Numbered from the stretch's first letter, positions 51,563 through 61,298 are shown. The stretch is 64,000 nucleotides of DNA from Echinometra lucunter (GCA_029962745.1 CM057156.1:28539791-28603790); one strand, 5' to 3'. Notes: generated by a model from the sequence alone, not told the origin. Numbers and translations: made by a program.

Positions 51563-51579
51563 CCTGGCACCGTCTATAG

Positions 51580-53269
51580 AATATACATGAACAATAATCG
51601 TTTGGGATTAAGATCGCGATGCTCAGATATATGCATAAAGTCGTTACTCCTACAGAAAATCATAAGGCTTTGGATTCGCTTGAATGAGATTTCGTATGAA
51701 AACAGAAATAGCGATAAAGTGGCTATTTTTTTTATTTAGGACGTATAGATTGATCCCTGTCTATCTTTATATTTACGTAAATGAAAAAAATGACACTATT
51801 AGAGATCTGTTTTATATTTCTTGAAATAAGAATTAATTAAATTATTCTTAGATTCCTTATGACATAGAAGAAGTGTTTTAATAGAAAATGGAAGCCTTCA
51901 CCATGCTCGCTGTTGATTCACAATAAGAATAGCATGAATGTCATTACACTGGACTTAAGATTTATCATGGTAAGCTTTCATCCACTTTGAATTCGACTTT
52001 TAGCATGACAGGCTTAAAGAAGGATTAATCCTACGCTAAATATAAGGATAACGAATCATCATTGTCACCACCGTACCCTCTAGAAATATCTGACAAGCAA
52101 ATGAAAAGGGGTGAGGAAAACCATTACGCTTGACCAATTTTTCTGTTTCAAATTCAAGTTTGATAGGAAATTAAACATCATAAAATGATTATCACAAACG
52201 ACGAAAAATTTTCTGCCTTCACCTTATTTGCATCTGAGTTCAAAAATTCTAAACTCAACGATATCGTCCAAATTATAATGCGATTGATTTCATTTAGTCT
52301 ACTTGTCAGTCATCACTACATACATTCATGCTTCATGTTAACATGTAAAAATGTATTTTGGAAAGTTAATTAATCCCTTTAACATAATCGCGAACAAATA
52401 ATAAATGAACAAAACTGTACATTCATTTAATTATTTATTTTTAAAAAGACGACTTTATTTGCTTTTGAAATGAAATACCCCAGAGAAATCGTTAAAAGAA
52501 TACGATATCAAAAGAGCGATCAAATATGGGAATAATCATAGTCCATGTAACATCAGACATGCTGAACGAATTATTCATATCACTATATGTACTCAGCTAT
52601 TATGTTTATATTTCAGAAGATGCTTCACTTGCCATAAGCTGCCATAAGCAGGCAGGAAATTACATTTGATACATATCTCGATGATGGGGCCTTCCCTGTG
52701 GGTCAACACACAAATTGCATTTTCACATTAAAGGAAGATCGTGTCTGAGAGAGAAGAGGAGAAGAGAAAGGAAGAGATGGGTATTTGCCGGGGTTTTCTT
52801 TTAATAGTAGTTGAATATGCGTATATATGGTTGCGGCATATGGCCTAGAGTTATTCGTCCGTGCATCTGTTATCATTGTGCTTTAAAAACAAAATCACTA
52901 GTTTACACAATATTCAATTTTAAAATGCTAATCTGTTTTGAAAGTAGAAATCTGGAAAATGAAAATTCTCATCATATTCATAATCAAATTCTCATCATAT
53001 TCATAACAAAAGTAAAAGAAATTACAATGAATGATTTTTGTTAATAAATATCCATGTTTTGAAACTAAATAGACATGGATACATGATTAGCATAGCTCTA
53101 ATTATAGCAAAAAAACTATTAGCAAACCAGCTGGAACCATAACAAACACAACAGAATAGGCAGAAAGTGGATACACAATCCATTATACCACAGAAACAAT
53201 AAAAAAATCAGCCGATATGTCATCTAATTGGGAACCTAATTAGCAGTACGCTCCTCTTACCCCTTCAAC
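51580..53269. other. Unrecognised AT-rich sequence
   Basis: A 23-bp direct duplication (AAATTCTCATCATATTCATAA-like) lies at about 52,963-53,007. No gene is supported. Confidence 0.5.
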
Positions 53270-53720
53270 ATCTATAGACCACCGGCTGGGGACACGAGGC
53301 CTGACGCCTGTCTATCCTCACCGCACTCGAACGCCGCGGCGAGTGGGGGGCTGACCGGGGCGATGTGGCGTCGCTTCACATTAACCAGACTACTCAAGTC
53401 CACACACAATCCGCCTTGCGCTTACTTTTAACTCCTTCACGCCAAGGTCTAGTATACATGAAGTTGTTCAAGAGCTCCAATCGCAGAAAGGGGGGCAACA
53501 ATGGAACAGGTTAAGATGTTATCCACTGCAAGAAGAGCACTTCACTAGTACGCACTGGGCTGTTCATTTCTCTCTTCATCCGAGGACGACTAACCACGCA
53601 TTGACAGCTCCGTAGTTGATTAGCCCAGTACTCTTCTCTCTGCCTGCTATTGAAAGGTGCTATTTTGGTCGGAGCCGGAATGGTATCTGCGCATGTACGC
53701 CACTAGATTAACAAACGTAG
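53270..53720. promoter_or_regulatory. GC-rich patch, candidate promoter or 5' exon
   Basis: GC- and CpG-rich sequence (densest at about 53,279-53,370, with CGAACGCCGCGGCGAG) contrasts sharply with the AT-rich surroundings and has no detected repeat structure. An NRF-1-like TGCGCATG lies near 53,688. No protein domain is recognised. Promoter or untranslated exon is an inference from composition only. Confidence 0.25.
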
Positions 53721-53772
53721 ATGTACATTGCACTGGCGGCAGTGACTAAACCCAACGCCCATTACAACCACA

Positions 53773-53773
<1 letters not shown>

Positions 53774-53861
<88 letters not shown>
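53774..53861. repeat. (CTTT)n tetranucleotide microsatellite
   Basis: About 22 perfect CTTT units, followed by imperfect CT-rich sequence to about 53,965. Confidence 0.97.
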
Positions 53862-53863
<2 letters not shown>

Positions 53864-54272
53864 TTTTCTCTTTCTCTCTCTTTCTCCCTCTCTCTCTCTT
53901 TCTATCTTTCCCTCCCTCAACTTACTCCATGTTACCCTTTTCCCTCTCTATATCTCTCTCTTTCTCTCTATTCATGTCTTCTTGAATATCTTTCTCCATT
54001 ATAGTTTCGATACATCATCTCTGTTTTCCGTCTTCTCTGCTTTGCATGTAATTCCTACATGAAGTCTTAATCGCAAAGACTTAAGGGAAATCAATATAAG
54101 GCAATTACACTAGACTTGCCATCACCTTCCTGTGAGGTGCAAAAAAATGACACACTACAAAACACTGACAAATGATTTGCTAAGTGTATATAATAGGGTA
54201 CTGAACTTCCTCTTGAGTTAGTTTCTCAAACTTTTTTGTCATCGTTTTCGTGTCTCCCTGGGTGTGTTACCA

Positions 54273-54656
54273 GGGTGATACTCGTTATTCCGAAGGTTCG
54301 TTATTCCGAAACACGCAAATTGCGTATACGTAGATGTTCGTTAATCCGAAAATGAAAAAAGGGTTCGTTAATCCGAACATTTGTGGCGTTATTCCGAAGG
54401 TTCGTTAGTCCGAAAATGAAATAAGGTTCGTTATTCCGAAGGTTTGTTAATCCGAAAATGAAATAAGGTTCATTAGTCCGAATTAATGACGAACAAACTA
54501 ACGAACCTTATTTCGTTTTCGGACTAAGGAACCTTCGGAATAACGAACCTTATTTCGTTTTCGGATTAACGAACCTTCGGAATAACGAACCTTTTTTTTA
54601 TTTCCGGACCAACGAACCTTCGGAATAATGAACCTTCGGAATAACGAACTGTAACC
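54273..54656. mobile_element. Foldback element with inverted tandem TTCGTTATTCCGAA modules (384 bp)
   Basis: The left half carries repeated modules of TTCGTTATTCCGAAGG and TTCGTTAATCCGAAAATG with AAATAAGG spacers. The right half carries the same modules inverted. The outer ends align at equal offset: GGGTGATACTCGTTATTCC and (reverse complement) GGTTACAGTTCGTTATTCC. It is flanked by the direct repeat GTGTTAC (54,264-54,270; 54,657-54,663), extending to 9 bp with one mismatch. It is non-coding. The design (unique cap, tandem modules, inverted halves, short target duplication) parallels the 50.1 kb element, although the repeat units are unrelated. Confidence 0.85.
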
Positions 54657-55060
54657 GTGTTACTATACATCGTATTTTGGTGTTGTCAGTATTTGTGAGT
54701 AAGCCCTAACAACAGAACAAGGTCATCAAAATGATTGATATAATTCATTAAGAGAAATGAAAATCGTCGTGATTACATGATTATGATTATTATTTACATT
54801 CTCTTTTTCTTTCTCGAACTTTCAGAATGCCTTCATTTTTAAATAAAATCAAATACTCTAAATTTTATGTATGTAATTATAGACCAATCCCACAAAGCAA
54901 GAGGGCAGCAGACTGTTCGACACAGTTCGACATACTGCGGTGGGCGCTCCAACTTTTATAGTACACAAGTCAATAGCGCGTTATGTACATTCGTTCGATT
55001 TTGACCAATATATGCAGATTTCTTTCGATATTTGCAATGAAAAATTATTAGGGAAGTTCA
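54657..55060. other. Unrecognised sequence
   Basis: Nothing recognised; it lies between a foldback element and the MITE. Confidence 0.5.
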
Positions 55061-55200
55061 GGGGGGTGTTTCATGAAGAGTTTTGTCGGTGATTTTCACC
55101 GACTAATTTGCTGTCAGCCAATCAGATGCGAGGAATTTCAATAGCTTGTAAAATTTGTCGGTGAAAATCACCGACAAAAATCTTCATGAAACACTCCCCC
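55061..55200. mobile_element. Palindromic MITE (140 bp)
   Basis: Inverted ends GGGGGTGTTTCATGAAGA (left) and GGGGGAGTGTTTCATGAAGA (right, reverse complement). Each arm also contains its own hairpin GTCGGTGA-3 nt-TCACCGAC. The centre has a CCAAT motif (AGCCAATCAGATGCG). No target duplication was resolved. Similar GTTTCATGAA palindromes are, from memory, common in marine animal genomes. Confidence 0.85.
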
Positions 55201-55411
55201 GGTCGCAGCTGTGCGGTGCTCAAATGCCACAAGAATTGGAGAAAGTTTAAAAATTGGAAGCTAACTGAGTGCGAAATTCACTCGCTTTTGACTCATGAAG
55301 CCTGTTTGTGTGAGAAGCCGTACTCCCTACACAGGTTTCCCTAAGCAATGTGAAGGAATTCGTCACCACTGGGTAAAAACATCAACAGAAAGGACTTTGA
55401 AGTCAAGAAAC
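55201..55411 (+). pseudogene. THAP-type zinc-finger fragment, frameshifted, cut by assembly gap
   Basis: From 55,210 the + frame reads a cysteine-rich domain: CAVLKC (C-x4-C), two tryptophans at residues 10 and 16, CEIH (21-24), C-L-C (32-34) and LHRFP (40-44). A TAA then stops this frame at 55,342-55,344. One base on, the next frame continues KQCEGIRHHWVK, which is what a THAP domain has after HRFP (charged residues, R-x-x-W). A single extra base near 55,342 therefore breaks it. THAP domains are DNA-binding C2CH zinc fingers found in host regulators and in transposases. The last C-x2-H pair would fall inside the gap. A decayed gene or transposon copy, or an error near the gap, are both possible. 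Confidence 0.6.
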
Positions 55412-55911
55412 NNNNNNNNNNNNNNNNNNNNNNNNNNNNNNNNNNNNNNNNNNNNNNNNNNNNNNNNNNNNNNNNNNNNNNNNNNNNNNNNNNNNNNNNN
55501 NNNNNNNNNNNNNNNNNNNNNNNNNNNNNNNNNNNNNNNNNNNNNNNNNNNNNNNNNNNNNNNNNNNNNNNNNNNNNNNNNNNNNNNNNNNNNNNNNNNN
55601 NNNNNNNNNNNNNNNNNNNNNNNNNNNNNNNNNNNNNNNNNNNNNNNNNNNNNNNNNNNNNNNNNNNNNNNNNNNNNNNNNNNNNNNNNNNNNNNNNNNN
55701 NNNNNNNNNNNNNNNNNNNNNNNNNNNNNNNNNNNNNNNNNNNNNNNNNNNNNNNNNNNNNNNNNNNNNNNNNNNNNNNNNNNNNNNNNNNNNNNNNNNN
55801 NNNNNNNNNNNNNNNNNNNNNNNNNNNNNNNNNNNNNNNNNNNNNNNNNNNNNNNNNNNNNNNNNNNNNNNNNNNNNNNNNNNNNNNNNNNNNNNNNNNN
55901 NNNNNNNNNNN
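55412..55911. other. Assembly gap (500 N)
   Basis: Exactly 500 N, probably a placeholder of fixed size. The right flank is (GA)n microsatellite (55,912-55,940), a likely cause of the break. Long open frames that cross it are artefacts. Confidence 0.99.
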
Positions 55912-56182
55912 AGAGAGAAAAGAGAGAGAGAGTGAGTGAGTGCATACAGACAGGAGGGCAAAAAGTATCATGCGGACAGATAGTTGAAATAATGCATCAA
56001 AGCTCGTTGATGCTTCTGCTGCTGCCTGTTTTGAGCGGGAAAGTGGATATGTCGGTCGCTTGGTCAAGAAAAATCCGATGAAAAATCGATACCACTCAAT
56101 GCGTTCATTCGCATTCGGACAAGAGGGTCGAAAATCGAGGGTAACCAGATTAGGGATAGAGGGCGCTATGTCTCCATTAATA
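55912..56182. other. Sequence right of the gap, GA tract then unrecognised
   Basis: It begins with a GA/GTGA tract. The + frame at about 55,997-56,170 is open but of unknown identity; it could continue the THAP locus, but no domain is visible. Confidence 0.4.
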
Positions 56183-56700
56183 AGAATAATAAATATGACT
56201 TGTATAGCACCAAATCCACTCTATGGGGTGCTCAAGGCTCATATAGAAATAATTAAGAATTGAACAGAAATATTTTAAGATGCTTTTTAAAGGATTTAGA
56301 GATTAAACACTTTTTTATTTTCTTCAGAAAGGCTATTCCACAATTCAGGACACAATAGTGGGCAAATGATCTTTTCCCCCAAGGTTTTGTTTTGTTTTGT
56401 TTTGTTTTTTGTTGTTGCAACTTTAGGGATCACAAGAGAACTGGAAGTGGATGAGCGTGAGGATCTCGCAGGGGTGTAATTTTGAATAAAGGAGATAAGA
56501 TATTGAGGAGCAGAACCATGAATGCAGTGAAAAGTGAGCAACAAGATTTTGAAAATAATTCGATCTTTCACAGGGAGCCAGTGCAGCGAATGCAAAACCG
56601 GAGAAATTATGTATAGGTATGAGTAACAATACGAGCCGCAGCGTTAGTGTTACTACAGAGTTTGTCTAGAACTAATCCACTCTGCAAAAGGTTATTATAC
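56183..56700 (-). mobile_element. L2/CR1-like LINE remnant (C-terminal ORF2 and 3' tail)
   Basis: On the minus strand, 56,595-56,296 encodes a typical ORF2 C-terminal region: LHSLHWLPVKDRIIFKILLL at the start, then HCIHGSAPQYL, and CPELWNSLSEENKK near the end. Further upstream, in a different frame (about 56,690-56,615), NAAARIV is the block that normally precedes it, so there is a frameshift near 56,605-56,630. The tail at 56,183-56,240 has AATAATAAATATGACTTG, then TATAGCACCAAATCCAC and GGTGCTCAAGGC. The copy is strongly 5'-truncated. Confidence 0.85.
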
Positions 56701-58060
56701 CCATCATGCCCATCTTTTTATATCAACACAACAATGTATTGATCTTACCTACACAGAATCTATACCAAAAATCATCTTGTGGTTGCAGCTAAAACAGCCT
56801 AGATATTGAGGAAAATGAGGCCAGTTGGTGTAGTGATACGTCGAATATTTTGCCTGTAGCAATATGAAGATAAAGCATCATGGTAATGTAAGACCAAGAC
56901 AGGTACCCTTTGATTTTTCCGTGAGGTATACATTTGCAGTAATCCAAGAATCTAGAATAGGAAACTAGATTTATGCCATTATTACAGCGTTGTACGAGAT
57001 GGGTTCACGCACAGCTGTGTCGGGTAACAACTGTAACCAATATACTTACGTAAGAAATTTCATGATTCCTTCTCATTTCATTCCACTTCAAAGTGACCTC
57101 TCCTTGTATGTATATTCTTTGCTGAGGGCCCAGTGGACTATTTACATGACCATTAGATAAATGAGGGGCTAACCAATGTGTACCTTATACATCGTATAAG
57201 AAATTTGAATGTAATACGTCTGTACGAAGAGACCTCTACAACACACGCACAGACGCTGTAAAACATTTTGAAAGTTCTTGGGCCCAGGAGTTTCGTGAAA
57301 TTTACAGAATTAAGAATTTTTATTGTTTTGAATTATATACCCGTCTTTGTGTCATTTTATTTGATGTTTATATCACGGAGTAGAAACTCAGTGTCTTTCC
57401 TCGGAAAACAAAAGTTAACGGGAATGAGTAAAGTTGAAAAACATAGGAAAAAAGCTCTTCTGCCAAGTGTATGTAAAATTGTGGACCTAATGTTTTGGGG
57501 TTTTTTTTCATATTCTAAAACCTACATGTATAAATATTTGCCAGACAGAGTTGTCGGGAGTATGGATTTTCTTCGTGTGGGTTGCACAGTCTATGTATAT
57601 TATTTCATCGACTCCCTTACAAAATTCAATATGTTGGCGATTACCTTTAGCGATTGCCGTCCAAGAACGGCATGGTCGTTTTTATACAGAAATGGGTGTC
57701 TCCTCCGTCGTGATGAAAATCACACCGGCCGCCATGGCTAAAATCACAATACTTAAACACTTCTCTTTATTTTGATGTTATTGAAGTTGTTCATCCAGTA
57801 ATTCTCACCCTTCTATATATATGGATAATGAAAGTGGTCTGAAAATAGATATGGTGAGGAAGGGTGAACAGGTGTCTGCTTTGGTACCTTATAAAAAAAA
57901 TTAAGCGCCCGCCACCCCCCCCCCCCAATCGTCCTCGGGTATGGATTTTTTTTCCTGGGAGATTTACCCCTATTTTTACTGCTTCACACCGTTTGTGAGG
58001 GAGGTATGCATGGATATGCCACTGCTGCCTTAGCATTAAACGGTGAGAGCCTTGAGATTG
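56701..58060. other. Unrecognised non-coding sequence
   Basis: The open frame at 57,268-57,741 starts at TTG and has no recognisable motif. A C14 run lies near 57,914-57,927. Confidence 0.45.
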
Positions 58061-58064
58061 GGAG

Positions 58065-58106
<42 letters not shown>

Positions 58107-58131
58107 GAGGAAAAGCAAGAGAGAGAGAGAA

Positions 58132-58174
<43 letters not shown>

Positions 58175-58178
58175 AGGG
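58061..58178. repeat. (GA)n-G10 compound tract
   Basis: Two GA runs separated by AAGAGGAAAAGC sequence, the second abutting a G10 run (about 58,165-58,174). Confidence 0.95.
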
Positions 58179-58977
58179 TAAGTGGCTTTGAATAATGTGA
58201 TGCCATCCTGCATTATGCATGCCAGTATATGAATATTTTAGTTCAGTTTCCTTTCCTACATAATATCTTTATAGACTTCCATGACACACCTTTGAAAACG
58301 CGCGTTTTCATCACAAGCATAAAAATGCAATAATACGGTTTTTTGATTGATGGTTATGGGGGCTGGCATAATCATGCTGGCTGTGAAGCTGTAAAGCCTA
58401 TAGAAGGATATACCGCCAATTATACATACCTTTATGATTTTTTGTGTCACAAGAAATATTAAACTTTACCTGGATCAGTATTAGATTTTTAAATAAAATT
58501 AATATTCAATCATGTTAGATTTCGTATCTTTTGATAACCCCTATCACATGTTTACATCGTGGATTCACCTGACTCCATGCATTTCCACGTTGTCTTCATC
58601 CAAATTAAAGAAGATTATACACTGTTGTCATAAGTTTGTGACATGTTCTTGGCTGCATTCTTAGGCATCTAGCATGTATGGCAAGTATTAGGAAGTCGAA
58701 ATCAACCGACGAAGTTTAAAGTATAAGATGACTGGGTCGGGATTTTGTTCGTTTGGGCGTTTTTCTTTGCTTATTGGTTGTTTCATTTGCAGGGGCAATG
58801 CTTAAAGTGATTACACAATGGTAAACACAAATTTGATATATGATCGAGAACAGAATTATAAGAAGAATAACATTAAAAATATGATGATTTTCAATCGAAA
58901 TCAATGCATTTTGTTCTACAAAACACTTGGGCTGAGGAAATGATGAAAAACGATATGATGACGAAAGAGAACCACAA
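58179..58977. other. Unrecognised non-coding sequence
   Basis: A perfect 18-bp palindrome TGAAAACGCGCGTTTTCA lies at 58,293-58,310. Nothing else is recognised. Confidence 0.5.
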
Positions 58978-59069
58978 GAAGAAGGTGAGGGAGAGGGAGA
59001 AGAAGAAGATGGAGAAGAAGAGAAAAAAAGAAGAAGAAAAAGAAAAGTAAGAAGAAGAAGAAGAAGAAG
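58978..59069. repeat. (GAA)n/(GAG)n purine tract
   Basis: About 90 bp of imperfect GAA, AAG and GGAGA repeats. Confidence 0.9.
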
Positions 59070-59413
59070 TTTTGTTTGTATACCCCTATCATTATGTGGA
59101 GTAAGTTGTAAGATAATACTCTTTAAATTCACTTTCCCTCCCGTCTTCGTGTTTTCCCTTTTTTCTCTCTCCGACCTTCCGTACAAAGAGGAACACGACA
59201 GTACTGGTATAGACATCACGATCGTGCTGTCCATAATCTTCGCATGTTAATGCTGAGGCAACCTTGCAGCTCATCCAATACATCGATAATGCCCTCTTTT
59301 TCGGCTGCCCAAGTCGAGAATTCCAACGTCATGAATCTCGAGTAATAGTCAAACAGTCAAGTGTCTTGACTCACTGGAAGGCATATGAACTTTCCTTGTC
59401 TCTGTTTACTTGT

Positions 59414-59423
59414 GCTATAAAAA
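59414..59423 (+). promoter_or_regulatory. TATA-like box
   Basis: TGCTATAAAAAAGCC matches a TATA box and lies about 40 bp before an ATG in good context (GAAAATGG, 59,459). By chance alone such motifs are frequent in AT-rich DNA. Confidence 0.25.
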
Positions 59424-59503
59424 AGCCATGTTATCGTGACGCCCCGGGGAGGTGAAAATGGCGAACCAACAAGACTATTTCCAGTGCCGCAACATGAATC
59501 AAG

Positions 59504-59755
59504 ATGGATTGGAACGTGCGCCAAGCAGAGGAAGAACATGATTTGATTGTGTTTGTCGATACTGGAAACCCGGAGGAAGAGAAGAAGAAGATGGATGAAG
59601 AGAAGGAGGGAGATAAGAGAAGGGAGTTGGCGCGAAACTTGTCTGGAGAAGTCGACAGACGATCGACGATAACCGAGTTACGCCCGACGATCTATCGATT
59701 GACCCCCGAGAAGTGTTACTGCGTGACTGAACGACACATGAAGGAAACGGTCTAA
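59504..59755 (+). CDS. Hypothetical charged 83-residue protein (candidate small gene or exon)
   Basis: This open frame begins with ATG in acceptable context (A at -3, G at +4), has an in-frame TGA nine bases upstream, and ends at TAA. The product is rich in Glu, Lys and Arg: an acidic/basic stretch at about residues 25-45 followed by ordered-looking sequence with CYC near the end. Codon third positions look less AT-biased than the surroundings. A second short frame starts at 59,459 (MANQQDYFQC...) and overlaps in another register, so either start could be used or the locus could be frameshifted. No family is recognised. A TATA-like box lies 90 bp upstream, and no polyadenylation signal is obvious. 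It may be a chance frame. Confidence 0.25.
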   Translation: MDWNVRQAEEEHDLIVFVDTGNPEEEKKKMDEEKEGDKRRELARNLSGEVDRRSTITELRPTIYRLTPEKCYCVTERHMKETV

Positions 59756-60347
59756 TTCTCAGCTCATGTGCAACATTGACATATCACTTGTGTGTGCCTT
59801 AAAGCAATGTCTACAAATACAATGTAATATATTCACAATCAGCTTACACAAAATACACTGTACGATTTCATTTTTTCCTCTAAGTTGTTGTTTCAAGGGG
59901 AGAGGCTGGAGCGAGTTACCGTGGTTACAGCATTGCTTGTGTCTTGCGTGTTATGCCCGTTGATCACGAAGCGTCATTTCAAATGCGCCATTACATGCGC
60001 TAATAGAGCCTGTGAAGAAAATTAAATTAGGCAGTCATTATCAAAATTATTTTTTTGCACTTTCCTTCTTTTAAGGTTTCTTATCATACTCTTTTTATGA
60101 CTTGCAAAGTTGCGATGACCGGACCCGTCATTGAAGTAATTTCATCCAATTGGCACCTGAAGTGGGCCGGGCCTTGCCATTTCATGCTCGTTATACAACT
60201 GCGTCATTTTGATCCACTCATTACCTGCGCAGTGCCACCGAGAAGATTAACCATACTTTGATTTTATCACGTTTTGGATTTTGGAAATACCTTTTTGTTC
60301 AGTTTACCTCACAACCACCTTGCAAAATGGTATTTCATGCAGATTAA
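59756..60347. other. Unrecognised non-coding sequence
   Basis: Nothing recognised. Confidence 0.5.
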
Positions 60348-60838
60348 AGGCATTGGCTAACTTTGGGAACAGCTGATTTAAAAAAATTCTCAAACTAAGA
60401 ATAAACACGTGTATGAGTACATGACTGTATTTGGACTAAAAAAACCCTGAAACCAACCATAATTCGGAATGAAAAACTGTAAGTTAGACGCAAAAAGCGA
60501 TTTTATTAGTTTTTGTCTCGAGAGACAATAAACTAAGAGGACCGTTTGCCCGAATTAAAAAATACCGTTCCCTGCCTTCCGCCGCGTGATACGCCAATAC
60601 ACACAGTACTGTCCGTTGAGTCATGCGCGCATGCACACTCCTAACGTCTGGTCTGTGCAACCGACCCATATATTTTTCAATATTCACATTTCTAATATTT
60701 AAAACTACTTCCTGTGGATATTATACTCTGAAACTTTCAGACTGGTATTTTTACGCTAAAGCCCTTATGTTTATGCCATTTTCAAGTACCAAAATTGGAT
60801 TTGAAAAAAAAAAATCGTAACAATGTTAACCAATGTCT
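60348..60838 (+). mobile_element. TTAA-flanked non-autonomous DNA transposon, copy 2 (491 bp)
   Basis: TTAA lies on both sides (60,344-60,347; 60,839-60,842). Left end AGGCATTGGCTAAC and right end (reverse complement) AGACATTGGTTAAC. The interior aligns along its length with the reverse complement of 16,911-17,398. There is no transposase frame. Confidence 0.85.
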
Positions 60839-60842
60839 TTAA

Positions 60843-61212
60843 ACTGGATCAAACATGAATATTTATGATGACCTGTATACGAAAACACAACTCCAGAAAG
60901 GGGAAGTTACCTTCAGAGATTCGTCTTTTCCAACTGTGTTCTCTCAAAAAACTAAAATCACTTTGCTATTTCTACATCTCCTGAATAACGCCTAGGGAAA
61001 TAGCACAACTGAGGCTGGCGTAGGCAGACACGTGTAAAGGATTACAGAACTTTTTGCATAATTGTACTTTCACAATGACTGCCTAGTTAAAGAATACATG
61101 TTAGGAAACACTTCCCAAAAATTACGAAAAGTAATTAATGCAATGGGCAAAAATTGATACGTTCATCTTTACTTTTTCTACATGCATTTCTTTTTGTCAT
61201 ATGCCAGTCTGC
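60843..61212. other. Unrecognised non-coding sequence
   Basis: Nothing recognised. Confidence 0.5.
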
Positions 61213-61261
61213 ATTATTATTATCATTATTATTATTATTATTATCATCATTATTATCATCA

Positions 61262-61298
<37 letters not shown>

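Larger units (their letters stand above)
50086..51571. mobile_element. TU-like foldback transposon with 15-bp tandem-repeat inverted arms (1,486 bp)
   Basis: Two arrays of a 15-bp unit (TAAAAATGTCAGAGG) face each other: + orientation at about 50,095-50,330, inverted at about 51,210-51,562. Outside each array is a 9-bp cap: left end GGTTCGGTGTAAAAATGTC, right end (reverse complement) GGTGCCAGGTAAAAATGTC. The element is bounded by an exact 8-bp direct repeat GTCTATAG (50,078-50,085 and 51,572-51,579), the expected target duplication. The interior (about 50,335-51,205) is AT-rich, lacks a transposase frame and holds a triplet run and a possible LINE tail. Sea-urchin TU elements are described with inverted repeats whose outer domain is 15-bp tandem units and with 8-bp target duplications; membership here is inferred from that architecture. 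Confidence 0.9.

Noticed and set aside
55295..56067. Long frames of 180-234 codons crossing 55.4-55.9 kb
   Set aside because: They run through 500 N. Only the short left part (KQCEGIRHHW...) is used, as part of the THAP fragment.
57268..57741. 157-codon open frame
   Set aside because: It starts at TTG, has no recognisable domain, and lies in AT-rich non-coding sequence.
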